DNA of 33,140 bases from Rhizobium sp. ASV20 (lineage in GTDB: Bacteria > Pseudomonadota > Alphaproteobacteria > Rhizobiales > Rhizobiaceae). Within the stretch, counting starts at the first letter, position 1. Each line of letters begins with the position of its first letter. The notes beneath the pieces were generated by a model. That model was not told the DNA's origin. It saw nothing but the letters and a program-made list of their open reading frames with translations, and searched no databases. The translations under genes and the position numbers were made by a program. Where the stretch lies: positions 1 through 33,140 of the forward strand of contig NZ_JAELTU010000077.1 in assembly GCF_016429015.1 (NCBI RefSeq). The letters run 5' to 3'. Of this stretch, positions 22,875-31,028 are shown in pieces.

Positions 22875-23768
22875 ATGCTTTCTCCCATCGACAGCAAGAG
22901 CCGACCCCTTGTGTCGCTCCATGATGTCGGCGTCCGCCGCAGCGGCCGTTGGCTGGTGCGAGGTGTGGATTTTTCCGTGAGCCGCGGCGAGATCGTTACC
23001 CTGATCGGGCCGAACGGTTCCGGCAAATCCACCAGCGCAAAGACGGCCATCGGCGTGTTGAAGCCGGATGAGGGCCGCGTCGATCGCATCGCCGATCTGA
23101 AGGTCGGTTATGTACCGCAGAAGCTGGCCGTCGACTGGACCTTGCCGCTCACCGTACAGCGCCTGATGACTCTTACAGGGCCTCTCTCGGGGCAGGAGCT
23201 TGTCGCTGCGTTGGAGGCGGTCGGCATTGCTCACCTTGCCAAGGCTGAAGTGCAGCATCTTTCCGGCGGCGAGTTCCAGCGGGCGTTGTTGGCGCGCGCC
23301 ATTGCCCGCAAACCCGACCTTCTGGTGCTGGATGAGCCGGTACAGGGGGTCGATTTTAACGGCGAGATCGCACTTTACGACCTCATCAAGTCCATTCGCA
23401 ACTCGCAAGGTTGCGGTATTCTGCTGATTTCGCACGATCTTCATGTCGTCATGGCCGCAACCGATACCGTCGTTTGCCTGAATGGCCATGTCTGCTGCAG
23501 AGGGACGCCGCAGGCGGTCAGCCAGAGCCCCGAATATGTAAAGCTGTTTGGTACGCGGGCGGCACAGTCGCTGGCGATCTACAGCCATCATCACGATCAT
23601 ACACATCTGCCCGACGGTCGCGTGCAGCATGAAGACGGTTCGATCACCGATCATTGCCATGCCGAAGATGGCCATCACCATCATGGGCACGGCGACCATC
23701 ATCATGATCGCGATGACCATGAGCATCATCACGGGCATGGTCACGCCGAGGGAGAGCGCCATGTTTGA
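22875..23768 (+). CDS. znuC: Zinc ABC transporter ATPase ZnuC with His-rich tail
   Basis: ATP-binding subunit of the zinc importer, at the inner face of the membrane. The 297-residue protein has the Walker A GPNGSGKSTSAKT, the ABC signature LSGGEFQRALLARAIA, Walker B LLVLDEP and the H-loop LLISHDL. After about residue 236 comes a 61-residue tail with 23 histidines (for example AEDGHHHHGHGDHHHDRDD), which probably binds zinc in the cytoplasm. Start at the ATG at 22875; the frame is open into the divergent znuA gene but only by overlap. The stop lies 8 bases inside znuB. Confidence 0.95.
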   Translation: MLSPIDSKSRPLVSLHDVGVRRSGRWLVRGVDFSVSRGEIVTLIGPNGSGKSTSAKTAIGVLKPDEGRVDRIADLKVGYVPQKLAVDWTLPLTVQRLMTLTGPLSGQELVAALEAVGIAHLAKAEVQHLSGGEFQRALLARAIARKPDLLVLDEPVQGVDFNGEIALYDLIKSIRNSQGCGILLISHDLHVVMAATDTVVCLNGHVCCRGTPQAVSQSPEYVKLFGTRAAQSLAIYSHHHDHTHLPDGRVQHEDGSITDHCHAEDGHHHHGHGDHHHDRDDHEHHHGHGHAEGERHV

Positions 23769-24588
23769 CGATTTCTTCCTGCGCGCCATTTTTGCCGGTG
23801 TCGGATTGGCGTTGACGACTGGGCCGCTTGGTTGCTTCATCATCTGGCGGCGCATGGCCTATTTCGGCGATACGATCTCGCATTCGGCGCTCCTTGGCGT
23901 GGCCTTGTCTTTGCTGTTCCAGCTGAACCTGACACTGTCCGTCTTTGCGGTTGCGGCGCTGGTTTCGATCCTGCTGCTTTTTCTGCAGCGGCGGCAGGCA
24001 CTGTCTGCGGATGCGCTGCTCGGCATTCTCTCGCATGCGACGCTGGCGATTGGGTTGGTTATCGTCGCCTTCATGAGCTGGGTGAGGATCGATCTCATCG
24101 CCTTCCTCTTCGGCGACATTCTGGCCGTCAGCCAGTCCGATATCGCAGTGATCTGGGGCGGCGGCATTTTTGTGCTGGCGGCAATCGCCTGGTTCTGGCG
24201 GCCGTTGCTGGCATCGACCGTCAATCCCGAATTGGCCGAAGCTGAAGGGCTGCGGCCGGAGCGCGCCAAGCTGTTCTTCATGCTGCTGATGGCCGTGGTG
24301 ATCGCGATTGCCATGAAGATTGTCGGCATTCTGCTGATCACGGCATTGCTGATCATTCCCGCCGCCACGGCGCGCCGCTTTGCCGGGACGCCTGAAATGA
24401 TGGCGATTTTCGCCTCGTTGCTCGGCGCAATTGCCGTCGTCGGCGGGTTGTTCGGATCGCTGCGCTACGACACGCCATCTGGCCCGTCGATCGTGGTCGC
24501 GGCACTTATCCTATTCATCGTCAGTCTGCTGCCCCTCGTTCGCAGGGCCGGCACGCCAGCGGCGCAACAGAGAGGACAGTCATCATGA
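23761..24588 (+). CDS. znuB: Zinc ABC transporter permease ZnuB
   Basis: Membrane subunit of the zinc importer (ABC-3 family), 275 residues with seven to nine hydrophobic helices. Family blocks are LGCFIIWRRMAYFGDTISHSALLGVAL near the N-terminus, ADALLGILSHATLAIGLV, and IVGILLITALLIIPAATARRFA, which couples to the ATPase. Start chosen at the ATG at 23761, which overlaps the znuC stop by 8 nt and has GAGGGAGAG upstream. The stop overlaps zur by 4 nt. Confidence 0.95.
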   Translation: MFDDFFLRAIFAGVGLALTTGPLGCFIIWRRMAYFGDTISHSALLGVALSLLFQLNLTLSVFAVAALVSILLLFLQRRQALSADALLGILSHATLAIGLVIVAFMSWVRIDLIAFLFGDILAVSQSDIAVIWGGGIFVLAAIAWFWRPLLASTVNPELAEAEGLRPERAKLFFMLLMAVVIAIAMKIVGILLITALLIIPAATARRFAGTPEMMAIFASLLGAIAVVGGLFGSLRYDTPSGPSIVVAALILFIVSLLPLVRRAGTPAAQQRGQSS

Positions 24589-24983
24589 CCACTCCGATGC
24601 TCACCAAGAACCAGTCTCTTGTCTTCGATGTTCTGACCAAGGCGGAAGCGCCGCTCAGCGCTTACACCATTCTCGACAAGCTGCGTGACCAGGGTTTTCG
24701 AGCGCCGCTGCAGGTTTACCGAGCACTGGACAAGCTGCTGGAATATGGCGTCGTGCACCGGCTCGAAAGTATCAATTCCTTCGTCGCCTGCGCGCATCCG
24801 CATGAGGATTGCCATAGTCATGGGCTCGTTGCATTCGCCATTTGCGAAAGCTGCGGCCAGGTGATCGAGTTCCACGATCATGAAGTGGATCATCGCCTGA
24901 TGGACTGGCTGAAATCGCAGAAATTCAAGGCGGAAAAGTCGACGATCGAGATCCGTGGCCATTGCGCCAACTGCGCAGCGTGA
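24585..24983 (+). CDS. zur: Zinc uptake regulator Zur (Fur family)
   Basis: A 132-residue Fur-family repressor that binds DNA when loaded with zinc. An N-terminal winged helix (KNQSLVFDVLTKAEAPLSAY, QVYRALDKLLEYGVVHRLES) is followed by the dimerisation domain with SFVACAHPHEDCHSHGLVAF, the structural-zinc pair CESCGQ and HCANCAA, and regulatory-site candidates EFHDHEVDH. Position as last gene of znuC-znuB-zur, with a 4-nt overlap, identifies it as Zur rather than Fur or Mur and implies autoregulation through the divergent sites. Confidence 0.95.
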   Translation: MTTPMLTKNQSLVFDVLTKAEAPLSAYTILDKLRDQGFRAPLQVYRALDKLLEYGVVHRLESINSFVACAHPHEDCHSHGLVAFAICESCGQVIEFHDHEVDHRLMDWLKSQKFKAEKSTIEIRGHCANCAA

Positions 24984-24987
24984 GCTT

Positions 24988-25035
24988 CTGACGGAGTCTT
25001 ATTCGCTGCTCCGTCAGTCGTTTATTATTATTTTC
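24988..25035 (+). terminator. Intrinsic terminator of znuCB-zur
   Basis: A 9-bp perfect stem, CTGACGGAG (24988-24996) with CTCCGTCAG (25009-25017), is followed by TCG and a T-rich run (TTTATTATTATTTTC). It begins 5 bases after the zur stop. Confidence 0.75.
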
Positions 25036-25565
25036 TAATCTAATCTTTTAAGATCGCGTGCGAAGCGTTGCCAGTTGGCGACGTAATTGCGGGCCGAGCG
25101 GCGAAGGCCCTCGATAGCAGCCTCGTCCAATGTGCGGATCGCTTTGGCCGGTGCGCCGACGATCAGAGAACCGTCCGGAAACTCCTTGCCTTCCGTGACA
25201 AGCGCATTGGCGCCGACGAGGCAGTTATTACCGATCTTGGCGCCATTCAGGATGGTGGCGCCCATGCCGACTAGAGAGTTGTTGCCGATCGTGCAGCCAT
25301 GGATAATGGCATGATGCCCGATGGTGCAGCCTTCGCCGATGATCGCGGCGAAAGCCGGATCCGTATGCACCATCGTGCCTTCCTGGATGTTCGTGCCCTT
25401 GCCGATGATGATCGGTTCGTTGTCGCCACGCAGCACCGAGCCGAACCAGATGCCGACATCCTCGCCGATTTCGACCTTTCCGATCACGCTGGCGTCCGGC
25501 GCGATCCAGTATCGGCCCGGACCTGGCGTTTTCGGCGTCATGCCGGCGAGGGCGTAAAGCGGCAT
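25035..25565 (-). CDS. Gamma-class carbonic anhydrase family protein
   Basis: A 176-residue left-handed beta-helix protein (hexapeptide repeats such as IGKVEIGEDVGIWFGSVLRG and CTIGNNSLVGMGATILNGAK) with a C-terminal helix. The trimeric metal-site histidines of gamma carbonic anhydrases are present: H67 (GTMVHTD), H84 and H89 (GHHAIIHG). The Cam proton-shuttle acidic loop is missing, as in most bacterial YrdA/PaaY-type members, so true carbonic anhydrase activity is uncertain. It follows the FAH-family gene on the same strand with a 15-base gap and probably shares its transcript. Confidence 0.92.
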   Translation of the reverse strand: MPLYALAGMTPKTPGPGRYWIAPDASVIGKVEIGEDVGIWFGSVLRGDNEPIIIGKGTNIQEGTMVHTDPAFAAIIGEGCTIGHHAIIHGCTIGNNSLVGMGATILNGAKIGNNCLVGANALVTEGKEFPDGSLIVGAPAKAIRTLDEAAIEGLRRSARNYVANWQRFARDLKRLD

Positions 25566-25580
25566 ATCGATCCTCCTCGA

Positions 25581-26297
25581 TCAGATTACATTCAAGGTCA
25601 GTGTCGCGACGCCGTCGACGGCGCAGCTGATCCGGTCGCCACGCGAGACAGGGCCGACGCCTGCTGGCGTGCCGGTCATGATGATGTCGCCCGGTGCGAG
25701 CGTGAAGAGCTTCGAGAGTTCGGCAATGACTTCGGGCACTTTCCAGATCATTTGCGAAAGGTCGCCTCGCTGTGCGCCCTCGCCATTGCGCATCAGCCAG
25801 ATGCCGCCCTTGTCGGGATGGCCGACGCGGGTGGCCGGCACCAGCGCGGAAACGGGCGCCGAGTGATCGAACGCCTTGCCAATCTCCCAGGGGCGACCGA
25901 GTTTCTTGGCTTCGCCCTGCAGGTCGCGACGGGTGAAGTCGATGCCGACGCCGTAGCCATAGACGCAATCAAGCGCCTGCTCCACCGGAATATCACTGCC
26001 GCCGCTGCGAAGCGCCACCACCAGCTCTACTTCGTGATGCACGTCCGATGACAGCGCCGGGTAGGGGAAAACACCCGATACAAGCAGATTGTCAGGGTTT
26101 TTCTGGAAGAAGAAGGGAGGTTCTCGGCTGGGGTCATGTCCCATTTCGATCGCGTGGTCGGCGTAGTTGCGGCCGACGCAATAGACGCGGCGCACGGGGA
26201 AATGCTCGGTTTGTCCTTCGATCGGCAGGAGGACTGGGGCGGGAAGCGGAATAACTGTCTTGGGCACGGCGTTCATGGGGGCTTTCAAAACTTTCAT
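25581..26297 (-). CDS. Fumarylacetoacetate hydrolase family protein
   Basis: A FAH-fold enzyme of about 238 residues, the group that hydrolyses acylpyruvates or decarboxylates oxaloacetate in central or aromatic-compound metabolism. Seen are RRVYCVGRNYADHAIEMG, PPFFFQKNPDNLL, the metal-binding HHEVELVVAL with its two acidic ligands, GVGIDFTRRDLQ, GKAFDHSAPVS and MTGTPAGVGPVSRGD. The substrate cannot be read from sequence. Start is either the ATG at 26297 or at 26276; neither has a strong ribosome site. Divergent from dusA. Confidence 0.92.
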   Translation of the reverse strand: MKVLKAPMNAVPKTVIPLPAPVLLPIEGQTEHFPVRRVYCVGRNYADHAIEMGHDPSREPPFFFQKNPDNLLVSGVFPYPALSSDVHHEVELVVALRSGGSDIPVEQALDCVYGYGVGIDFTRRDLQGEAKKLGRPWEIGKAFDHSAPVSALVPATRVGHPDKGGIWLMRNGEGAQRGDLSQMIWKVPEVIAELSKLFTLAPGDIIMTGTPAGVGPVSRGDRISCAVDGVATLTLNVI

Positions 26298-26416
26298 TGA
26301 TCTCGGAACGGCATATGCCATCCGACTCCGTGCGGCAGCCTAGCATCATTGTTACCGCCGGGAAAACTGGCCTTCGCAAAGGTTTTGGTGTAGAGCGCGG
26401 GGCAGAAAGGTATCCC

Positions 26417-27430
26417 ATGTATAGCGACGCACTGAAAAACGGCCGCAAGATTTTTGCCGTGGCCCCCATGATCGACTGGACTGATCGCCACTGCAGATAT
26501 CTGCATCGGCAGATCGCCCGGCATGCGTTGCTCTATACGGAAATGGTTGTGGCCGACGCGATCATCCATGGGCCGCGCGATCGGTTGCTGGGTCACGATG
26601 CGGTCGAGCATCCCGTTGCGCTTCAACTGGGCGGTTCGGATCCGGCCAAGCTGACCGAGGCGCTGCGGATTGCCGAAGCCTATGGTTATGATGAGATCAA
26701 CCTCAATGTCGGCTGTCCTTCGGATCGCGTGCAATCCGGCACGTTCGGCGCCTGCCTGATGCTGACGCCGGAGACGGTGGCCTCCTGCATTGCGGCGATG
26801 AAAGCGATATCGAAGGCGCCGGTGACGGTGAAGTGTCGTATCGGCGTCGACGAGCAGGAGCCGGAGGAGGCGCTTCCAGAGTTGATGACGCGCGTGCTCG
26901 ACGCCGGTGCGGACGCAATCTGGATCCACGCACGCAAGGCTTGGCTGAAAGGCCTGTCGCCGAAGGAGAACCGGGAGATACCGCCGCTGGACTATGAGAT
27001 CGTCTATCGCATGAAGCAGCGCTGGCCTGATGTCTTTATCGGCATCAACGGCGGCATCCAAACACTGGATCAGGCCGAGGCGCATCTCGCCCAAGTCGAC
27101 GGTGTCATGCTTGGCCGCGCCGCCTACCAGAATGCCGCAATTCTCGCCGATGTCGATCATCGCTTCTACGGCGAACCGGCCGTCGAGGCCGATTGGAACG
27201 CTCTGCGCGACCGGATGATGGCCTATACCGAACGTCACATCGCCGATGGCGGACGTCTGCAGCACATTGCGCGGCACATGGTTGGCCTGTTCAGCGGCTT
27301 GCCCGGTTCGCGCCGCTACCGCCAGATCCTCTCCACCGACGCCAACAAGCAAGGCGCGGGGCCGGAAGTGATCGCGGCAGCCTTTGCTGCCGTGGACTTT
27401 GCCGGTGAGGGCGAGCGCGCGAGCGCCTGA
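26417..27430 (+). CDS. dusA: tRNA-dihydrouridine synthase DusA
   Basis: Flavoenzyme that reduces uridines 20/20a in the D-loop of tRNA with NADPH. The 337-residue protein has the DusA-type opening APMIDWTDRHCRYL, FMN-barrel blocks VALQLGGSDP and GINGGIQT, the catalytic Cys in NLNVGCPSDRVQ, and the RNA-site IWIHARKAWLKGLSPKENR. A C-terminal helical domain (ARHMVGLFSGLPGSRRYRQI) is typical. Start at the ATG at 26417 with AGAAAGG upstream. Confidence 0.95.
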   Translation: MYSDALKNGRKIFAVAPMIDWTDRHCRYLHRQIARHALLYTEMVVADAIIHGPRDRLLGHDAVEHPVALQLGGSDPAKLTEALRIAEAYGYDEINLNVGCPSDRVQSGTFGACLMLTPETVASCIAAMKAISKAPVTVKCRIGVDEQEPEEALPELMTRVLDAGADAIWIHARKAWLKGLSPKENREIPPLDYEIVYRMKQRWPDVFIGINGGIQTLDQAEAHLAQVDGVMLGRAAYQNAAILADVDHRFYGEPAVEADWNALRDRMMAYTERHIADGGRLQHIARHMVGLFSGLPGSRRYRQILSTDANKQGAGPEVIAAAFAAVDFAGEGERASA

Positions 27431-27600
27431 ATGATTTCGATCGGTGTTCGGGGGAAACGACCCTCGTTGCCATGAGGCTGATTTCCTCGTTCCGATCTCG
27501 GCCGAGCTTGGCTTCGGCTTGCTTCGTCGCGCCACTCTCCTGAGCCGTCTATGGATGTCGTGGCCGGCCTTGGCTGCTCGAGACAAGCAGCATAGAGGCA

Positions 27601-27633
27601 AAGAAAAACGGCGCGGTTTGCACCGCGCCGTTC
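27601..27633 (-). terminator. Intrinsic terminator of the cold-shock gene
   Basis: An 11-bp perfect stem, AACGGCGCGGT (27608-27618) with ACCGCGCCGTT (27623-27633), and TTGC loop; on the minus strand it leads into TTTTTCTTT. The 170 bases between dusA and this hairpin hold no gene I can support. Confidence 0.9.
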
Positions 27634-27661
27634 GAAACCTTTTCAGGCAGTCATCAAGGGC

Positions 27662-27874
27662 TTAGTTAGCCTGGATGTTGACAGCCTTCGGGCCCTTGCC
27701 CATGCGATCCGGCTCGGTGTCGAAAGTGACCTGCTGGCCTTCGCGCAGCGACTGGATGCCAGAAGCCTGGAGAGCGGAGATGTGGACGAAAACGTCCTTA
27801 GCGCCGCCTTCCGGGGTGATGAAACCAAAACCCTTGTCCTGGTTAAAAAATTTTACGGTGCCCTTGGTGGCCAT
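27662..27874 (-). CDS. Cold-shock protein (CspA family)
   Basis: A 70-residue single cold-shock domain that binds single-stranded RNA/DNA and melts mRNA structure. RNP1 (KGFGFITPEGG) and RNP2 (KDVFVHISALQ) are complete, and the protein starts MATKGTVKFFNQDKGFG. Start at the ATG at 27874, with AAGGA 10 bases upstream; an ATG 7 codons earlier in the same frame is unlikely. The leader holds a strong short hairpin at 27908-27924, and a terminator follows. Confidence 0.95.
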   Translation of the reverse strand: MATKGTVKFFNQDKGFGFITPEGGAKDVFVHISALQASGIQSLREGQQVTFDTEPDRMGKGPKAVNIQAN

Positions 27875-27907
27875 GGGGGATAGTCCTTTACCCATCAGTC
27901 TTAGTTA

Positions 27908-27924
27908 GTCCGGGAAACCCGGAC
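27908..27924 (-). promoter_or_regulatory. Leader hairpin of the cold-shock gene
   Basis: GTCCGGG and CCCGGAC (27908-27914 and 27918-27924) form a 7-bp all-paired stem with a 3-base loop, about 34 bases before the ATG. Long structured leaders that refold at low temperature are known for cspA-type genes; whether this hairpin does so is inference. Confidence 0.45.
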
Positions 27925-28102
27925 GGCTTTGCCTCCGCGCCATGCGAAAGCCAGTCGAGAAGTCACGTACGGGGAAAGAACGTCTGCGCGGGTCCGAAAC
28001 CCCACCACTGCCTGCCGTCAGCGGATCACCAAATCAGTCCAGTCACCGGCATGCAAATGCCCGAGCATGCGTATGGGTGACAGGGTTTGTGGAAAAAGGC
28101 AA

Positions 28103-28160
28103 GGGGCAATATTAGGGCAGGGTGGGGAAACGGGTGGGATAGGGTGGGGATTTCAAGGGG
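28103..28160 (+). other. G-run cluster with G-quadruplex potential
   Basis: Nine runs of three or four Gs occur in 58 bases on the plus strand, with loops of 1 to 8 bases (for example GGGTGGGATAGGGTGGGG at 28132-28149). It lies in the roughly 470-base gap between the cold-shock gene and the interrupted deaminase. The rest of that gap, apart from the cold-shock leader, shows no gene I can support and is less G+C-rich than its surroundings. Confidence 0.6.
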
Positions 28161-28663
28161 TTGGAGAGCGTCGGCCAGTTTAGATGACGGGTCGAACCAC
28201 TCAAGCGGAGCTGTTTCGATAAGCTCTTGCTGATCTCGATAGCGTGCCAAGTTCGATTCCGTGTGTGCCGGATGTTGTCATATTACTGTAGCAAAAGTCG
28301 CTATGTTGCCATGATACAACCTGAAATGAGGGGCTGCGATTGTCGCATGGTTGAATTGATCGATGAAGACATGATGGGGCTTGCGTTGGCTGAGGCTCGC
28401 ATAGCGTTGGAGAAGGGCATATTTCCAGTCGGTGCGGTTTTGTCGGCTGGAAACGAGATTTTAGGGCGCTCCCACAAAACTATGTTGTCGAATCATCTGA
28501 CCCACGCTGAGATGAACCTCTTTCATCAGGTATTTAAAGGCGACTATACTTTCTCAAGGGCTGACGATCTAGAGCGGTTCATTGCTTGTCAGAATCGGCT
28601 CCAGATTCCCAAATCAGTTGAAATATGATTCAAGATGGATACTGGGATTGGAGGCCAGCATCC

Positions 28664-29002
28664 ATGACACGACCGTATTCCAATGATCTTCGAGAGCGAG
28701 TTGTCGCGGCAGTTGAGACCGGGCAGAGCTGCCGTGTTGTCGCCGAACGGTTCGATATTGCGGTTTCCTCTGTCGTGAAGTGGTCGCAACGCTATCGTGC
28801 GACAGGCAGCGTAATCCCCGGCAAGATGGGCGGCCATCGCCGGCGTGTCCTGGAGCCGCACCGCGCCTTCATCATCGAGCGGATCGAGCAGACGTCGCAC
28901 CTGACACTGCATCGGCTGAAGGACGAACTGGCTGCCCGCGGCGTGACGATATCTCACAATGCCATCTGGCAATTCATGCGCCGCGAAGGTCTGAGCTTTT
29001 AA
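28664..29002 (+). CDS. IS630 transposase, N-terminal frame (orfA)
   Basis: 112 residues starting MTRPYSNDLRERVVAAVETG after GGAGG (28650-28654), with two helix-turn-helix segments (SCRVVAERFDIAVSSVVKWS and HLTLHRLKDELAARGVTISH) that bind the inverted repeats. It ends at a TAA within a T4A7 run, directly after MRREGLSF, where intact family members continue with KK. The catalytic domain follows in another frame, so the active product needs a frameshift at this run. Confidence 0.88.
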   Translation: MTRPYSNDLRERVVAAVETGQSCRVVAERFDIAVSSVVKWSQRYRATGSVIPGKMGGHRRRVLEPHRAFIIERIEQTSHLTLHRLKDELAARGVTISHNAIWQFMRREGLSF

Positions 29003-29612
29003 AAAAACGTTGTTTGCCCTTGAACAGGGCCGTGCCGACATTGCCAGGCGCAGAGCACGCTGGAAAGCCTGGCAAGGTCGTTTCGAGCCGCGTCGTCTGG
29101 TTTTTATCGACGAAACCTGGATCCGGACCAACATGGCGCCGCTGCGGGGCTGGGGGCCGAAAGGCAAAAGGCTACATGGCTTTGCTCCGCACGGCCGCTG
29201 GCACACATTGACCTTCCTCGGCGCTCTGCGCTGCGATCGGCTCACCGCACCATGCGTCTTCGATGGTCCCATCAACGGTGAATGCTTTTGCGCCTATGTC
29301 AGCCAACAATTGATCCCCACACTCAAGGCCGGCGACATCGTCGTCCTCGACAATCTCGGCAGCCATAAATCCAAGGCCATCCGCGACGCCATCAAAGCGG
29401 CCGGCGCAAGGCTATGGTTCTTGCCGAAATACTCGCCCGACCTCAATCCGATCGAGCAGGTCTTCGCCAAGATCAAACACTGGATGCGCCAGGCTCAGAA
29501 GAGAACCACCGAAGACACATGGCGCCATCTCGGATACCTTGTCACCACAATCAAGCAACACGAGTGCGCCAATTACTTCCAGAACGCCGGATACGCTTCT
29601 GTCAAAACATGA
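29001..29612 (+). CDS. IS630 transposase, DDE catalytic frame (orfB)
   Basis: Continues the transposase from KKTLFALEQGRADIARRRAR; no independent start is evident, and an ATG-like start at 29010 is not needed. The DDE triad is intact: first Asp in RLVFIDETWIRTNM, second in DIVVLDNLGSHKSKA, Glu in YSPDLNPIEQVFAKIKHW. Relative to orfA it is in the +1 frame, with one T of the T4A7 run skipped. About 203 residues. Confidence 0.9.
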   Translation, partial: KKTLFALEQGRADIARRRARWKAWQGRFEPRRLVFIDETWIRTNMAPLRGWGPKGKRLHGFAPHGRWHTLTFLGALRCDRLTAPCVFDGPINGECFCAYVSQQLIPTLKAGDIVVLDNLGSHKSKAIRDAIKAAGARLWFLPKYSPDLNPIEQVFAKIKHWMRQAQKRTTEDTWRHLGYLVTTIKQHECANYFQNAGYASVKT

Positions 29613-29951
29613 AGCGCTCTAACGCTCTACACGACGCTCGAGCCATGCATCATGTGCTTCGGCACGATGCTGCACCTGCCGATAACGCGACTCGTGTTCG
29701 CGATGGATGATACGTATGGCGGATGTGCGCATGCGCGGTTCGAAAACGCTCCTCCTCGCCACCTTTCGCGGTCGATAGAGATCGCCGGCGGCGTTCGGAG
29801 GTTGGAAGCCTGCAAACTCTTTGCGGACTTCCTCGCGACGACCAGGGAGGAGTTTTGGTTGACGGGAAGCGCTTCCCATTTCAGGGCCACCGTTGACGCT
29901 GAGATAGCGGCACACTCGATACAGGGCTGACCGCATATTCGTGCGTGTGAG

Positions 29952-31028
29952 CTAGCGCTCGTGTTCGGGGTCTGCCTCCGCCAGGGTAAAGACCTCGCAT
30001 GGCTCGATAATCCCACGCAATTCGTGTTTCCCCAAAGAAGCTAATGGCATACTCGTTTGCGCCGCGACCGCGCCCGAGATCAGCACGTTGCAGCCGAGCG
30101 GTTTGCAGAGGCTTTCCAGGCGGCTGACGAGGTTCACGGCGGGGCCGATAGCGGTGAAATCCAGGCGGTCGGCAGCGCCGACATTGCCCCAGAGCATATC
30201 GCCGAAATGCAGCGCGGCACCGAAAGGGAGCGGCGGCAAGCCGTGGTTCGCCCGTGTTGCGTCGAGATGCTTCATGCCGGCGCGAATGGCGGTAGCGGCG
30301 CGAACTGCCGCCTCGCAGGCTTCAGCCGACGTTCCGGTCACCGGAAAGATCGCCAAGACACCATCGCCGATGAATTTCAGTACTTCGCCGCCGAAGGCAT
30401 GCACTGCGCCAGCGACACGATCGAACCATGCATCGAGGGCCGATATCATGGCTGTCGGCTCCGTCACTTCGGAGAGGGCGGTGAAATCCCTGAGGTCGGC
30501 ACAGAGCAGCGCGGCGCGAATGGTCTCGCCGGTACTGCGGCTGAGTGCCCCCGCTCGCACTCTCGCGGCGCTTCTGCGGCCGAGATATGCCTCGAGCAAG
30601 GCCGAAAGCGCCGCTCGCGCAGTCAAGCCCGCCAGGGATGCCGCGGCAAAGCGCGCGATCTGACGCAGGCTATCCGTCTCAATGGAGGTGAAGGGCCGAT
30701 TGCCTGCCCAGGCGAGAACGGAGGTGTCGGGCGCAATCCCGATCGTTTCTTCGCACATCGGGCCGAGTTCGCCCAGCCAGTCGCGGCCAGCTTGTCCGAG
30801 CGCCGTGCCCGCGAAGCCGAGTGCTTCGATCACCGCACCGGTTTCGGCGCGCCAGAGCCAGGTGCGTTGGGTGATGATCGGATGCGGCGCGGCAAGCGTC
30901 AGGGCGCCCCCGGCAACAGGGAGTCCGAAGGCCAGCAAATTTCCACCCAAATCAGCCAGGAAGCGTTCGGGATTCGGCGACGTGCCGGCTTCGTCGACCA
31001 GCCAGGCAAGGGGTGCGGGTAAATCCAT
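29952..31028 (-). CDS. Class III adenylate cyclase
   Basis: A 358-residue cytoplasmic cyclase that would make cAMP. The N-terminal 150 residues lack membrane helices and resemble a degenerate sensory domain common to rhizobial cyclases. The catalytic domain (about 165-345) has all key residues: metal-binding D178 (LLCADLRDF) and D222 (EVLKFIGDGVLAIF), adenine-selecting K218 and D290 (RLDFTAIGPAVN), and transition-state N299 and R303 (VNLVSRLE). This predicts an active adenylate rather than guanylate cyclase. It is convergent with the split deaminase gene, with a 21-base gap. Confidence 0.93.
   Translation of the reverse strand: MDLPAPLAWLVDEAGTSPNPERFLADLGGNLLAFGLPVAGGALTLAAPHPIITQRTWLWRAETGAVIEALGFAGTALGQAGRDWLGELGPMCEETIGIAPDTSVLAWAGNRPFTSIETDSLRQIARFAAASLAGLTARAALSALLEAYLGRRSAARVRAGALSRSTGETIRAALLCADLRDFTALSEVTEPTAMISALDAWFDRVAGAVHAFGGEVLKFIGDGVLAIFPVTGTSAEACEAAVRAATAIRAGMKHLDATRANHGLPPLPFGAALHFGDMLWGNVGAADRLDFTAIGPAVNLVSRLESLCKPLGCNVLISGAVAAQTSMPLASLGKHELRGIIEPCEVFTLAEADPEHER

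Larger units (their letters stand above)
28572..29619 (+). mobile_element. IS630-family insertion sequence, 1,048 bp
   Basis: Both boundaries are visible. The left end reads GAGCGGTTCATTGCTTGTCA and the right end, inverted, GAGCGCTTCATGTTTTGACA; the imperfect inverted repeats extend about 31 bases with roughly 8 mismatches. The element is flanked by TA on both sides (28570-28571 and 29620-29621), the target duplication of the IS630/Tc1-mariner group. It carries one transposase gene in two frames and nothing else. Confidence 0.94.
28347..29930 (+). pseudogene. Nucleoside/cytosine-type deaminase gene split by IS630
   Basis: A zinc-dependent CDA-fold deaminase in two parts. The 5' part (28347-28571, 75 codons) has EKGIFPVGAVLSAGNEILG and the zinc/proton-shuttle motif THAEMNLF. 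The 3' part (29622-29930) begins TLYTTLEPCIMCFGTM, with the PCxxC zinc cysteines, and ends in a normal stop. Removing the IS and one copy of TA joins them in the same frame as ADDLTLYTTLEPC, a 177-residue protein of normal family architecture. No other lesion is visible, so the disruption looks recent. The substrate is not defined. Start is uncertain (ATG at 28347 or 28311). Confidence 0.9.

Noticed and set aside
27444..27600. Gene between dusA and the cold-shock terminator
   Set aside because: Open frames exist but run into the terminator hairpin and lack start signals; only a weak GCTGCT/AGCAGC inverted repeat is seen.
28026..28250. Small leftward ORF in the gap before the deaminase
   Set aside because: Composition is proline-rich shadow of the G-run cluster, with no ribosome site or family resemblance.
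28250..28275. tRNA T-arm-like string AGTTCGATTCC
   Set aside because: The flanking bases do not form a T-stem and no acceptor or anticodon arm is found.
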